Assembly: GCA_021796835.1 (NCBI GenBank)
Contig: JAKABO010000017.1
Location: 1-47,151, forward strand
DNA length: 47,151 bases
Reading direction: 5' to 3'
Source: Pseudomonadota bacterium
Lineage (GTDB): Bacteria > Pseudomonadota > Gammaproteobacteria > Burkholderiales > Ferrovaceae
In this document: piece after piece, positions 18,397-27,797 of the stretch
Numbering within the stretch: the first letter of the stretch is position 1
Layout of the letters: each line of letters begins with the position of its first letter
Notes under the pieces: generated by a model
Databases searched by the model: none
Told to the model about the DNA's origin: nothing
What the model saw: only the letters and a program-made list of their open reading frames with translations
Translations under genes and position numbers: made by a program

Positions 18397-19302
18397 ATGT
18401 TTGATTTTTCTGCCGCTTGGATCTCCCTGAAGGACCGCACCCTGATCCAGGTAACGGGTCCGGATGCCCTGCCCTTTCTTCAGGGGCAATTGACCTTTGA
18501 TCTGTTGACCCTCGGCCCGGACAACTTCGGCTGGGCGGCGCACTGCTCTCCCAAGGGGAAGGTCTTGTTTACCGCCCTGGTCGTCAAGGCAGGAGAAACT
18601 TTTTTGCTGGATGCTCCTGCGGGCATGAGTGAACTCATGCTGTCCCGGCTGCGTCCCTTCATTCTTCGCTCCAAGGTACGGATCGAGGAGGCTCGCGCCC
18701 ATTTCAGCGTCATGGGCCTGATGGGGCAGGACCTGGAAGGAGTCGCCAAATCTGCGGGACTGAGCCCCTTGCCGACGGTGGGACGGCAGGACGAGCAGGC
18801 AGGACTCCGGCGTCTGCGTCTCTCTCCCGAACGGCTCCTGATCATCGCCACGCCCCAGCGTCTGGCCGAACTGTCCCCTCCCCCGGCCCTGTCCGCCCAA
18901 CCCTGGGAATTGGGCAACATACGCGAAGGCATCGCCGAAGTCACCCCCCTGACCACTGACCGGTATATCCCCCAATGGCTGAATTGGGACCGGATAGGGG
19001 GAATCAGTTTTCGCAAGGGCTGCTACACCGGACAGGAAATCGTGGCACGCACCCACTACCTCGGCAAGGTCAAACGACGCGCCCGGCACATTGCTCTGGA
19101 TTCTGCAGTCCCCGTGGGAACCTCGATCCTGCACCGGGGAGAAGTGACGGGAGAGATTTTTTCCTGCATCGAAAACGAGCGCGGAGAATACGAAGGCCTG
19201 GCCATCCTCGTGGGCGAGGAACCTTCAGACCTCGTCACGGCGGGAGACTCGCCCCAGACCCTGCGCATCCTCCCGCTGCCCTACGCTTTTTCTGACGGGT
19301 AG
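18397..19302 (+). CDS. ygfZ: tRNA-modifying / Fe-S assembly protein YgfZ
   Basis: Folate-binding protein of the GcvT-like superfamily that supports assembly or repair of certain Fe-S enzymes, including the tRNA methylthiolase MiaB. The 301-residue protein carries the signature KGCYTGQE starting at Lys207 with the essential cysteine Cys209, followed by IVARTHYLGKVKRR. The N-terminus (ITLIQVTGPDALPFLQGQLTFDL-like) is the GcvT-type folate domain. ATG 18397 has a weak SD (AGGA about ten bases upstream). The frame opens earlier (18112), but that part lies antisense to the ygfX-like gene. The acyltransferase follows five bases after the stop. Confidence 0.93.
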   Translation: MFDFSAAWISLKDRTLIQVTGPDALPFLQGQLTFDLLTLGPDNFGWAAHCSPKGKVLFTALVVKAGETFLLDAPAGMSELMLSRLRPFILRSKVRIEEARAHFSVMGLMGQDLEGVAKSAGLSPLPTVGRQDEQAGLRRLRLSPERLLIIATPQRLAELSPPPALSAQPWELGNIREGIAEVTPLTTDRYIPQWLNWDRIGGISFRKGCYTGQEIVARTHYLGKVKRRARHIALDSAVPVGTSILHRGEVTGEIFSCIENERGEYEGLAILVGEEPSDLVTAGDSPQTLRILPLPYAFSDG

Positions 19303-19307
19303 AGCAA

Positions 19308-20192
19308 GTGGGAACCCGTCTGCTCCTGGGACTGCTCTGGCTGATCCATGGCCTCCCGCTACGCGTCATTGCGGCTCTGGCCGTCCCGCTCGGGTTTATT
19401 GCGGCACACGGGCGGGCCCGGCGCACCACTGCGATCAATCTGCATGCCTGTTTCCCCGGGATGTCCTACGCCCAGCGCCAACGCCTGACCCGCGCCCATC
19501 TCACCGCACTGATCCGCAGCGTCCTCGAACTGGGCATCCTGTGGTGGTCCCCTCCCGAGCGCATCCAACGCCTCGTGCGCTTCAAAAATGCCCACTATGC
19601 GCAGAACAGCGACCGCCCGGTGATCTGCCTGAGTCCGCACATGGTGGGCCTTGAAATGCAGGGCGCTCTGATCGGAATGCATTTTCGGGGGGTGGGATTT
19701 TTTACCCCCCACAAGGACCCGCTCATCGACCAGCACTTGCGTGCAGCCCGCGACCGCCTGGGCGACGTGCTCATGCTGGAGCGAAAAAAAGGATTGCGTC
19801 CCCTGATCCGGGCCATCCGGGATGGGCGGTTGCTTTATTTCCTGCCGGACATGGATTTTGGAGAAAGGGATTCGCTATTCGTCCCGTTTTTTGGCATTCC
19901 CGCAGCCACCGTGCCTACCTTGCCCTGGCTGGTGCGCCAGTGCAATGCCCGGGTCATCCCCTGTGCCTGCCACCGTCTGCCCGATCATGAAGGCTACGAG
20001 GTGGAGTTTTTCCCCCCCTGGGACGATTTTCCCAGTGCAGATCTGACCCAGGACCTTCAGCGCATGAATCGATTCATCGAAACGATGGCCCGCCAATATC
20101 CGGAAGAGTACTACTGGAGCCATAAACGATTCCGCACACGCCCCTCCCCCGCCGAACCCCACTTCTATCGCTGGCCCCAGCCGCTGGATTAG
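19308..20192 (+). CDS. Lipid A acyltransferase, LpxL/LpxM (HtrB) family
   Basis: Inner-membrane enzyme adding a secondary acyl chain to lipid A precursors. The 294-residue protein has one N-terminal hydrophobic segment (about 1-33), the catalytic HX4E dyad His111/Glu116 in SPHMVGLEM, and the C-terminal conserved block YYWSHKRFRTRP. Other family blocks are FTPHKDPLIDQ and FLPDMDFGERDSLFVPFFG. The start is GTG 19308, five bases after the ygfZ stop; no strong SD. Whether it transfers laurate, myristate or another chain cannot be read from the sequence. Its stop overlaps the stop of the converging Nudix gene (TTAG). Confidence 0.9.
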   Translation: MGTRLLLGLLWLIHGLPLRVIAALAVPLGFIAAHGRARRTTAINLHACFPGMSYAQRQRLTRAHLTALIRSVLELGILWWSPPERIQRLVRFKNAHYAQNSDRPVICLSPHMVGLEMQGALIGMHFRGVGFFTPHKDPLIDQHLRAARDRLGDVLMLERKKGLRPLIRAIRDGRLLYFLPDMDFGERDSLFVPFFGIPAATVPTLPWLVRQCNARVIPCACHRLPDHEGYEVEFFPPWDDFPSADLTQDLQRMNRFIETMARQYPEEYYWSHKRFRTRPSPAEPHFYRWPQPLD

Positions 20193-21172
20193 GCCGTGCC
20201 CCGGCCACAGAGATGTTGGGAGATCTTCTCCTCGCCCCAATCTTCCAGTCCACGCATCACGGCAATACCCTGGGCGCCCTGCCGTATGGCCTGGTTCAAC
20301 GCAAGACCGTTGAGTCCGCCTATGGCATAGACGGGCAGGGCGGATTCCTGCCGCAGGGCCGAAAACCCGGACCATCCCAAAGGATGGGCAGCCGGGTGGG
20401 TCTGGGTGGGGCAGACCGGCCCCAATACTGCAAAGTCCACCCCCAGCCCCTGAGCCTGTTCCAGTTCGCCCCTGGAATGACAGGAAGCACCCACCCAGGG
20501 CAAGGCCGGACGGTCTTTCAAGATTCCCAGAAAACGGGCGGGCAGGTGAACGCCATCGGCACCTGTCCGCTGCGCCAGTTCCGGATCTCCATTGACCAGG
20601 ATCCGGAGGGGCCAGGGTTGGGTGCGCTGCCGGATTCTCTGCACGAAGTCCGCGATCCGATCGGGGGACCAGGATTTTTCGCGCACCTGGAGCAGGCGCA
20701 AACCACGCGCACACACCTCACCGATCACCGTCAGCATGCGTTCCTCGCCCAATTCCCAGGCTCGGGTCACGCCATAAACCGGCGGCAGGGACAGTGCAGA
20801 GATCAGGGGAATGTTGGCGGGCAGCAGGGCCAACCCTTCAGGCAGGATACCGGCGGGATCAAACCAGCCCAGGGTCTGAAATTCGCAAGGGCGCGGTTCG
20901 CCCGCCCATGCCAGAACGCGAAAGAAACTCACAGCCACCCGGGCATGAGGATAATCGAACTGTCGGGTCATCCAGGGCGAGGCACAGTCCACCCGGATCC
21001 CCAACTCTTCTGAAAGTTCCCGGTCCAGCGCCTGGCGCAAGGTTTCGCCAGCCTCCACCTTCCCCCCCGGAAACTCCCAAAACCCAGCCATGGCCTTGCC
21101 CGGCGGACGCTGCGCCAAAAGATAGTCACCCCGCCCATTCAACAGAATTCCGGCCACCACCGGAAGGATCAC
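20189..21172 (-). CDS. Fusion of MutT-type Nudix hydrolase and ThiE/TenI-like domain
   Basis: The 327-residue protein has an N-terminal MutT-like domain with a complete Nudix box at residues 37-59 (Gly37, Glu43, Arg51-Glu52, Glu55-Glu56, Gly58), suited to cleaving oxidised nucleotides such as 8-oxo-dGTP. From about 130 to the end it is a thiamine-phosphate-synthase-like TIM barrel (LLQVREKSWS, GADGVHLPA, GASCHS, AIGGLNG). This two-domain form is known in proteobacteria. The barrel may be TenI-like rather than an active ThiE. GTG 21172 lies three bases after the argJ stop, with GGAG eight bases upstream, so it is co-transcribed with argJ and secA. Confidence 0.9.
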   Translation of the reverse strand: MILPVVAGILLNGRGDYLLAQRPPGKAMAGFWEFPGGKVEAGETLRQALDRELSEELGIRVDCASPWMTRQFDYPHARVAVSFFRVLAWAGEPRPCEFQTLGWFDPAGILPEGLALLPANIPLISALSLPPVYGVTRAWELGEERMLTVIGEVCARGLRLLQVREKSWSPDRIADFVQRIRQRTQPWPLRILVNGDPELAQRTGADGVHLPARFLGILKDRPALPWVGASCHSRGELEQAQGLGVDFAVLGPVCPTQTHPAAHPLGWSGFSALRQESALPVYAIGGLNGLALNQAIRQGAQGIAVMRGLEDWGEEKISQHLCGRGTA

Positions 21173-21175
21173 GGG

Positions 21176-22393
21176 TCAACTCCGATAGTCGGCGTTGATA
21201 CTGACGTATTCGTGGGACAGGTCACACGTCCAGACCCGTGCCGTGGCCGTACCCCGCCCCAGCACCACCCGAACGGTGATCTCGGGGCGCGCCATGACCC
21301 GCTGCCCTTCCTCTTCATGGTAACTGGAGGCCCGTCCCCCTCCTTCAGACACCAGAACTTCATCTAGGTACAAGCGGATTCCCTCGACGTCCAGATCCAT
21401 GATCCCGGCATAGCCGATGGCAGCCAGAATTCGTCCGAGGTTGGGATCGCTGGCAAAGAAAGCCGTCTTGACCAGGGGAGAATGACTGATGGCATAGGCC
21501 ACCTGCAAACATTCTGCCTCATCCCGCCCACCTTCGACCTGTACCGTGATGAACTTGGTGGCCCCTTCCCCGTCCCGGATGATCGCGTGCGCAAGTTCCA
21601 GCGCCAGGGCACTCACGGCTTCGAACAGTTGTTCGTACGCCGCCCCCGCCTGGACGATTTCCTCATTTCCCGCCTGTCCCGTGGCCATGACGAGAAAGGA
21701 ATCATTGGTCGACGTGTCTCCATCCACCGTGATGCGGTTGAAGGTCCGGTCAGCCACATCGCGTGTCAGTTGCTGCAACAGGGGCGCCGAGATGCAGGCA
21801 TCCGTGGCAATGAAACCCAACAGGGTGGCCATGTTGGGACGGATCATGCCGGCCCCCTTGGAAATACCGGTCAAAGTCACCGTCCGTCCCTGCAGCATCA
21901 TTTGACGGGAAGCCGATTTGGGAAAGGTATCCGTGGTCATGATCGCACGGGCAGCCTCCTCCCAGGCGTCCGCCCTCAACTGGTCGATGGCAAGGGGAAT
22001 TCCCGCCAGCAGGGACTGCATGGGCAAACGTTCGAGGATGACTCCCGTCGAGAAGGGCAGGACGGCCTGAGCACTCAGTCCCAATCGGGCAGCCACTTCC
22101 GCACAGGTTCGAGCCGCATCTTCGCGTCCTGCCTGGCCGGTCCCGGCATTGGCGCATCCTGTATTGACGATCAAGGCCCGTGGTGCCATCTGGCTCAGGT
22201 GCTCACGACAGAGTTGAACGGGCGCGGCACAAAACCGGTTACGGGTAAATACTGCCCCCACCCGGGTCCCTTCGCTCAACGTCACCAGCAGCAAATCCAG
22301 TCGACCCGTCTTGCGAATGCCTGCCGCCACGGCCCCCAAGCCCACGCCCGCTACCGGGTGCAGGACCTTGTTTTCATTGACTTCAATACCCAT
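21176..22393 (-). CDS. argJ: Glutamate N-acetyltransferase / amino-acid acetyltransferase ArgJ
   Basis: Transfers the acetyl group of N-acetylornithine to glutamate (and may also use acetyl-CoA), recycling acetyl in arginine synthesis. The 405-residue precursor self-cleaves before Thr190 in [16 protein letters not shown] to give alpha and beta chains; that Thr is also the catalytic nucleophile. Other family blocks are NTGCANAGTG and the C-terminal [10 protein letters not shown]. Whether it is mono- or bifunctional cannot be told by eye. ATG 22393 is ten bases after the secA stop, with a GAGG/GGAG SD overlapping that junction. Confidence 0.96.
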   Translation of the reverse strand: MGIEVNENKVLHPVAGVGLGAVAAGIRKTGRLDLLLVTLSEGTRVGAVFTRNRFCAAPVQLCREHLSQMAPRALIVNTGCANAGTGQAGREDAARTCAEVAARLGLSAQAVLPFSTGVILERLPMQSLLAGIPLAIDQLRADAWEEAARAIMTTDTFPKSASRQMMLQGRTVTLTGISKGAGMIRPNMATLLGFIATDACISAPLLQQLTRDVADRTFNRITVDGDTSTNDSFLVMATGQAGNEEIVQAGAAYEQLFEAVSALALELAHAIIRDGEGATKFITVQVEGGRDEAECLQVAYAISHSPLVKTAFFASDPNLGRILAAIGYAGIMDLDVEGIRLYLDEVLVSEGGGRASSYHEEEGQRVMARPEITVRVVLGRGTATARVWTCDLSHEYVSINADYRS

Positions 22394-22402
22394 TCTCCGA
22401 CC

Positions 22403-25126
22403 TCACAATCTACCGTGGCAATGCTTGTATTTCTTGCCCGACCCACAGGGACAGGGATCATTACGCCCCACCCGCATTCTCGCTTCCGCAGGGAGCGCCC
22501 GCATCTCGGGCGGTTCCGTCATCTCTTCGGGATCGCTCAGTGCCAGCGCACCATGTTGATAGCTGACCCGCCCCGGTTCGTCCTCTTCCACCACTCGCTC
22601 GGTCGCCTCCGCCACCGCTTCCGAGGTGGTGATTTCCACGCGACAGAGCGCCCGGGTCACTTCGCGCTTGATGGCATCGAGCATCAGACCGAACAGTTCG
22701 AAAGCCTCTCGCTTGTATTCCTGCTTGGGGTTCTTCTGGGCGTAGCCGCGCAGGTGTATTCCCTGACGCAAGTGATCGAGGGCGGCCAGGTGTTCGCGCC
22801 AATGGGAATCGAGAACCTGCAACATGACTGCCCGCTCGTAACCATGCCAAAGTTCCGGCTCGATGGGCGCAATCTTGTTTTGATAGGCCGTTTCCGCCAT
22901 GCTCTGAATTCTGCCCAGCACTTGCGCGTCATTCAGGGTAGGCTCCGAACTCAACCAGTCCCGGATCGGACAATCCAGAGAAAATTCCCGCAACGCCTGT
23001 TGCAATCCCTCCATATCCCAGGCTTCTTCCGGCGCATCGGGCGGCAAGGCGCGCGCCACCTCGAGGGCCAGCACATCCTGGCGCATGGCCTGGATGGTCG
23101 AGGCGATGTCCTGGGCTTCCAGCAGTTCCTTGCGCTGACCGTAGATGACCTTGCGCTGGTCATTGGCCACATCATCGTACTCGAGCAACTGCTTGCGCAC
23201 ATCAAAATTGCGGGCTTCCACCTTGCGCTGGGCGTTTTCAATGGCACGGGTCACCCATGGATGTTCGATGGCTTCTCCCTCGGGCATCTTCAGTCGATCC
23301 ATGATGGCGGCTACGCGATCGGAGGCAAAGATCTTCAACAGCGGATCTTCCAGAGACAGGTAGAAACGACTGGACCCCGGATCTCCCTGCCTTCCCGAAC
23401 GCCCCCGCAACTGGTTGTCGATACGCCGGGACTCATGCCGTTCAGTTCCAATGATGTGCAGCCCCCCCAAACTCACCACCTGCTCATGCCGCACTTTCCA
23501 CTCATCCATGAGCAGAGCCTGCTTTTCCTGGCGTTGTTCCGGCGTCAGGTCGGGATCCTGCTCGATGCTTCGCTGGGCTTCCTCGGGGTTCCCGCCCAGC
23601 ACGATATCCGTGCCACGGCCTGCCATATTGGTCGCAATGGTGATCATGCCCGGTTGCCCCGCTTGCGCCACGATTTCGGCCTCCCGTGCGTGGTGTTTGG
23701 CATTCAGCACCTGGTGAGGCAATTTTTCCTGTTGCAACAGACGGGAAACCAGTTCGGATGCCTCGATGGAGGTCGTCCCCACCAAAACCGGCTGACCACG
23801 TTGGTGGCAGTCCCGCACGTCAGCCACAATGGCCTGAAACTTCTCCCGTCCACTGCGAAACACCTGATCCATCCGGTCCTGTCGTCTGAGCACGCGGTGC
23901 GGCGGAATCAGAACGGTTTCCAGACCATAGATGTGCTGGAACTCAAAGGCCTCGGTATCCGCAGTCCCCGTCATTCCCGCTAACTTCTCGTAGAGTCGAA
24001 AATAATTCTGGAAGGTGATGGAAGCCAGGGTTTGGGATTCATTCTGAATATCCACCCGTTCCTTGGCTTCGATGGCCTGATGGATCCCTTCCGACCAACG
24101 ACGCCCCGGCATCATCCGCCCCGTGAATTCGTCCACGATCACGATTTCCCCGTTCTGGACCACGTAGTGCTGATCGCGATGGTACAGCGCGTGCGCACGC
24201 AATCCTGCGTATACATGATGCATGAGCAAAATATGGGCAGGATCGTACAGACTGGCTCCGTCCGGCAACAGTCCGGCCTCGCTCAACAGATTTTCCGCCC
24301 GTTCGTGTCCCTGCTCCGAAAGGGTGACCGAGTGCGCCTTGAGATCGACCCAATAATCGCCTTCCCCTTCCTCCGTGGCCTGCGGTTGCAATTCTGGAAT
24401 CAACCGATCGATCCGCAGATACAGTTCGGTATTGTCTTCGGATTGCCCGGAAATGATCAGGGGGGTACGAGCCTCATCGATCAGGATCGAGTCCACCTCG
24501 TCCACAATGGCAAAATGGAGCGAACGCTGTACCCGCTCACCCACCTGGGACACCATGTTGTCACGCAGATAGTCGAAACCAAATTCATTGTTGGTCCCAT
24601 AGGTGATATCGGCGGCGTAGGCCGCCACCTTGTCGTCATGACTCATCTGGGACAGGTTGACCCCAACCGATAACCCCAGAAAGCGGTGAATACGCCCCAT
24701 CCATTCCGCATCGCGGCGCGCCAGGTAATCATTCACGGTAACCACGTGGACTCCCTTCCCCGTCAATGCATTGAGGTAGGCAGGTAGGGTGGAGACCAGG
24801 GTTTTCCCCTCTCCGGTACGCATTTCCGCGATCTTTCCGTAATGCAGCGCCACCCCCCCCAGAAGTTGCACGTCGAAATGGCGCATGCCCAGAACCCGGC
24901 GCGCAGCCTCTCGCACCACCGCAAAAGCCTCGGGCAAAAGGGCATCGAGTGTTTCCCCCGCCTTCAGTCGCTGACGAAAACGTTCGGTCGCCCCCTGAAG
25001 GGTCGCATCCTCCCATCCCTGTACGTCGTTCTCCAGCGCATTGATGCGCATGACGAGCTTGCGATATTGTTTGAGCAGACGTTCGTTACGACTGCCAAAA
25101 ATCTTCTTGAGGACGGAGGTCAACAT
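22403..25126 (-). CDS. secA: Preprotein translocase ATPase SecA
   Basis: Motor of Sec-dependent export, binding SecYEG and SecB. The 907-residue protein shows Walker A MRTGEGKT at 102-109, [19 protein letters not shown] (Walker B and following), a preprotein cross-linking domain, nucleotide-binding fold 2 ([25 protein letters not shown]), helical scaffold, and the C-terminal zinc-binding SEC-C tail with [13 protein letters not shown]. The ATG 25126 has no recognisable SD. No SecM-like arrest ORF precedes it; the upstream 107 bases separate it from divergent dciA. argJ and the Nudix fusion follow on the same strand. Confidence 0.98.
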   Translation of the reverse strand: MLTSVLKKIFGSRNERLLKQYRKLVMRINALENDVQGWEDATLQGATERFRQRLKAGETLDALLPEAFAVVREAARRVLGMRHFDVQLLGGVALHYGKIAEMRTGEGKTLVSTLPAYLNALTGKGVHVVTVNDYLARRDAEWMGRIHRFLGLSVGVNLSQMSHDDKVAAYAADITYGTNNEFGFDYLRDNMVSQVGERVQRSLHFAIVDEVDSILIDEARTPLIISGQSEDNTELYLRIDRLIPELQPQATEEGEGDYWVDLKAHSVTLSEQGHERAENLLSEAGLLPDGASLYDPAHILLMHHVYAGLRAHALYHRDQHYVVQNGEIVIVDEFTGRMMPGRRWSEGIHQAIEAKERVDIQNESQTLASITFQNYFRLYEKLAGMTGTADTEAFEFQHIYGLETVLIPPHRVLRRQDRMDQVFRSGREKFQAIVADVRDCHQRGQPVLVGTTSIEASELVSRLLQQEKLPHQVLNAKHHAREAEIVAQAGQPGMITIATNMAGRGTDIVLGGNPEEAQRSIEQDPDLTPEQRQEKQALLMDEWKVRHEQVVSLGGLHIIGTERHESRRIDNQLRGRSGRQGDPGSSRFYLSLEDPLLKIFASDRVAAIMDRLKMPEGEAIEHPWVTRAIENAQRKVEARNFDVRKQLLEYDDVANDQRKVIYGQRKELLEAQDIASTIQAMRQDVLALEVARALPPDAPEEAWDMEGLQQALREFSLDCPIRDWLSSEPTLNDAQVLGRIQSMAETAYQNKIAPIEPELWHGYERAVMLQVLDSHWREHLAALDHLRQGIHLRGYAQKNPKQEYKREAFELFGLMLDAIKREVTRALCRVEITTSEAVAEATERVVEEDEPGRVSYQHGALALSDPEEMTEPPEMRALPAEARMRVGRNDPCPCGSGKKYKHCHGRL

Positions 25127-25153
25127 GGCGCGTGGGCAGACGATAAAACCATG

Positions 25154-25162
25154 ATTCTATCA
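25154..25162 (-). promoter_or_regulatory. secA: Candidate extended -10 promoter of secA
   Basis: TGATAGAAT on the minus strand is an extended -10 (TGnTATAAT with one mismatch). Transcription would begin about 20 bases before the secA ATG. No clear -35 is present, which extended -10 promoters can tolerate. Confidence 0.35.
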
Positions 25163-25233
25163 GAGTGTGAGACCAATTCAGGGTAAACTGACGGGGTTTG
25201 AGATGACTCTTTCCATCGGGTGCGTACCTCGCC

Positions 25234-25674
25234 ATGCCTTTTCTGCCCCTGTCCCATCTTTTGAGCCAACAAGAGGGCCTGGCGCCTCATCTGCCGAAGA
25301 TCGAGCAGATCCGGGAACTGAATGGCCGTTTTCAACGATGCCTTCCCCAGGAATTGAGAGAATTGGCCCACATCACCCGTCTGGAAGAAGACGGAGCCGT
25401 ACTCCGTGTCGAAACTTCCCTCAATGCGGTCGCCGCGCGCCTGCGTCAACTCGGCCCCTCGCTGGGGGCCGGCCTGGGGCTCGCACGCCCTCCCGTACTG
25501 AAAGTCGCCCTGCGTCCCGCAGTGACCCGTCCGCCCCAATCCAGCGCGCAGAATCTCACTGTTCGTACCCTGCAGGAATTTGAAGACCTGGCCGGAACGC
25601 TGACGCCCTCCCCCCTGCAGAACGCCATTCATTCCCTCCTCCGCCAACGCGGCCGACCTCAAAAAGATGGCTGA
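25234..25674 (+). CDS. dciA: DciA-like helicase loader (DUF721)
   Basis: The 146-residue protein resembles the DUF721/DciA family, the replicative helicase (DnaB) loading partner in bacteria that lack DnaC. The N-terminal part ([25 protein letters not shown], residues 6-30) and [21 protein letters not shown] (60-80) match the KH-like core; the C-terminal half is low-complexity. The position between lpxC and secA is typical for this family in beta- and gammaproteobacteria, which supports the call. Start ATG 25234 has only a weak SD. The last 16 bases overlap the converging lpxC. Confidence 0.8.
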   Translation: MPFLPLSHLLSQQEGLAPHLPKIEQIRELNGRFQRCLPQELRELAHITRLEEDGAVLRVETSLNAVAARLRQLGPSLGAGLGLARPPVLKVALRPAVTRPPQSSAQNLTVRTLQEFEDLAGTLTPSPLQNAIHSLLRQRGRPQKDG

Positions 25675-26582
25675 ATCTGCGGCAGAGGTTCTATGAAGGA
25701 AGAAGGGGCTGGCTGTCCCGGGGCCAGGGTCACCCAGGTCCAGGCCGAACGTTGCGACCATAGGGCGCGTGCTGCCAGGTTATTCAACGCGTGTCCCGAT
25801 TTGAAACCGGTGAACGAACCGATCAGCGGATGCCCCAGCAGGTAAAGATCTCCCACCGCATCCAGTATCTTATGCCTCAGAAACTCATCGGCATAACGCA
25901 GGCCATCCGCGTTGAGCACCCGAAATTCGTCCATCACGATCGCGTTGTCCATGCTCCCCCCCAGCGCGAGCCCCTGGTGACGCAGATACTCCACTTCACG
26001 CGTAAACCCGAAAGTCCGGGCCCGCGCCACCTCCCGAACGTAGGAGGTGTGCGTAAAATCGACGGTCACGGAGGACCCCGTCGCGGTAATGGCCGGATGA
26101 TCGAAGTGCCCTTCGTAGGTGACACGAAACCCGTCATAAGGTTCGAAACGGGCCACCTTGTCGCCCTGCACCACTTCCACCGGTTCGAGAATCCGGATGT
26201 AACGACGCGGCGCGGACTGCTCCACCAACCCGGTGGATTGCAGCAAAAAGACGAAGGGCGCCGAACTTCCATCCAGGATGGGCACTTCGGGTCCTGAAAT
26301 CTCCACCCGGGCATTGTCCACGCCCAAGCCAGCCAGCGCGGACATCAGATGTTCCACGGTGCTGACCTTGGCCTCGCCCTGTTCGATCAGGGTGGAAAGG
26401 CGGGTGTCCGTCACAAAATCCGCCAGAGCGGGAACCTCGGGCCGCCCCGGCAGATCGGTCCGAATGAAACGAATCCCCTGATCCACCCCCGCCGGGCAGA
26501 GGTTGATTTCCACCTTGACTCCCGTGTGGAGTCCCACGCCGCTGGTCCGGACGGAAGACTTGAGTGTGCGCTGTTGTCCCAT
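25659..26582 (-). CDS. lpxC: UDP-3-O-acyl-N-acetylglucosamine deacetylase LpxC
   Basis: Zinc deacetylase for the committed step of lipid A synthesis. The 307-residue protein shows Glu77-His78 in [25 protein letters not shown], the second zinc ligands in [15 protein letters not shown], and [10 protein letters not shown] with the general-acid histidine. It follows ftsZ, as in most proteobacterial dcw clusters. There is no SD before ATG 26582. Instead a TATACT hexamer (26594-26589) ends six bases upstream, which would give a leaderless message if used. The C-terminus lacks the long Lys-rich tail that supports FtsH control in E. coli, ending [18 protein letters not shown]. Confidence 0.97.
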   Translation of the reverse strand: MGQQRTLKSSVRTSGVGLHTGVKVEINLCPAGVDQGIRFIRTDLPGRPEVPALADFVTDTRLSTLIEQGEAKVSTVEHLMSALAGLGVDNARVEISGPEVPILDGSSAPFVFLLQSTGLVEQSAPRRYIRILEPVEVVQGDKVARFEPYDGFRVTYEGHFDHPAITATGSSVTVDFTHTSYVREVARARTFGFTREVEYLRHQGLALGGSMDNAIVMDEFRVLNADGLRYADEFLRHKILDAVGDLYLLGHPLIGSFTGFKSGHALNNLAARALWSQRSAWTWVTLAPGQPAPSSFIEPLPQIQPSF

Positions 26583-26609
26583 GCGCCCAGTATAAACGGT
26601 TCTTTCCGA

Positions 26610-27758
26610 CTAATCCGCCTGCTTCCGGAGAAAGGCGGGAATATCATAGAGATCCACACCATTTTCGCGCATGGCTTCCACCACATTGTGACTGTTGCGG
26701 GCCGTGCGGATCACAGAGGCGCCCTCCTGCCCCAGGATCAGCGGCGCATTGTCCGTCCCCGTCCGGACCACCGTCAACGGCTTCTGCGCCCGCCGCGCAC
26801 TTCCCCCCAATCCCGTCGCCACGATGGTGACCCGCAGTTCATCGCCCATCGTTTCATCGACCACGCTGCCAAAGATCACCGTCGCATCCTCCGCCGTAAA
26901 GGAACGGATCGTGTTCATGACATCGTGGACCTCCTTCAGTTTCATGCTGGCACTGGCCGTGATATTTACCAGCACGCCGCGCGCCCCGGTCAGGTTCACA
27001 TCTTCCAGCAGGGGACTGGCAATGGCCTGTTGAGCCGCCATATTTGCCCGGTCGATGCCACCCACCTTGGCGGAGCCCATCATGGCCACCCCCATTTCCG
27101 ACATGACCGTGCGCACGTCGGCAAAATCCACATTGACCATACCCGGACAATTGATCACCTCCGCAATCCCGGCCACTGCCCCCTGGAGGACATCGTTGGC
27201 GGCATGATAGGCTTCCAGCATGCTCACTTCATTCCCCAGCACCTGCAGCAATTTCTCGTTGGGAATGATGATCAGCGAATCGACATACTGGGACAACTGC
27301 TCGATCCCTTCGAGCGCCGACTTCATGCGCCGCCCCTCGAACTCGAAAGGTTTGGTCACCACGGCGACCGTCAGTATCCCCATTTCCCGGGCAATTTCAG
27401 CCACGATGGGCGCTGCCCCGGTCCCGGTCCCCCCTCCCATGCCTGCCGTGATGAAGAGCATGTCTGCACCGGACACCATTTCCGCGATCCGTTCCCGGTC
27501 TGCCAGGGCCGCCTGCCGTCCCACATCGGGGTTCGCCCCGGCGCCCAATCCCTTGGTCAGGGCTTCGCCCAGTTGCACCTGATGGGTCGCACGGCTGCGT
27601 CGCAATGCCTGACTGTCGGTATTCATGGCAATGAACTCGACTCCGGACACCCCCTGCTCCACCATATGGGCCACGGCATTTCCCCCGCACCCCCCCACGC
27701 CGATCACCTTGATCACCGCATCCGACATCGGACATTCCTGAATTTCAAAGTTTGCCAT
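26610..27758 (-). CDS. ftsZ: Cell division protein FtsZ
   Basis: Tubulin-like GTPase forming the division ring. The 382-residue protein has VGGCGGNAV (about 21-29), the tubulin signature GGGTGTG at 108-114, and the T7 loop region NVDFADVRTVM. A short variable linker (about 320-370) precedes the conserved C-terminal peptide DIPAFLRKQAD, the docking site for FtsA and other partners. The SD AGAGGTGA lies four bases before the ATG. The N-terminus is MANFEIQECPMSDAVIKVIG, of the betaproteobacterial kind. It lies 39 bases after ftsA. Confidence 0.98.
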   Translation of the reverse strand: MANFEIQECPMSDAVIKVIGVGGCGGNAVAHMVEQGVSGVEFIAMNTDSQALRRSRATHQVQLGEALTKGLGAGANPDVGRQAALADRERIAEMVSGADMLFITAGMGGGTGTGAAPIVAEIAREMGILTVAVVTKPFEFEGRRMKSALEGIEQLSQYVDSLIIIPNEKLLQVLGNEVSMLEAYHAANDVLQGAVAGIAEVINCPGMVNVDFADVRTVMSEMGVAMMGSAKVGGIDRANMAAQQAIASPLLEDVNLTGARGVLVNITASASMKLKEVHDVMNTIRSFTAEDATVIFGSVVDETMGDELRVTIVATGLGGSARRAQKPLTVVRTGTDNAPLILGQEGASVIRTARNSHNVVEAMRENGVDLYDIPAFLRKQAD

Positions 27759-27797
27759 GATTCACCTCTCTCCACAGATTGTACCCAACTCGATCAC

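Noticed and set aside
21482-23983. 833-codon plus-strand open frame
   Set aside because: Antisense to argJ and secA, both of which are unmistakable; the frame is His/Gln/Arg-rich with no recognisable family and no SD.
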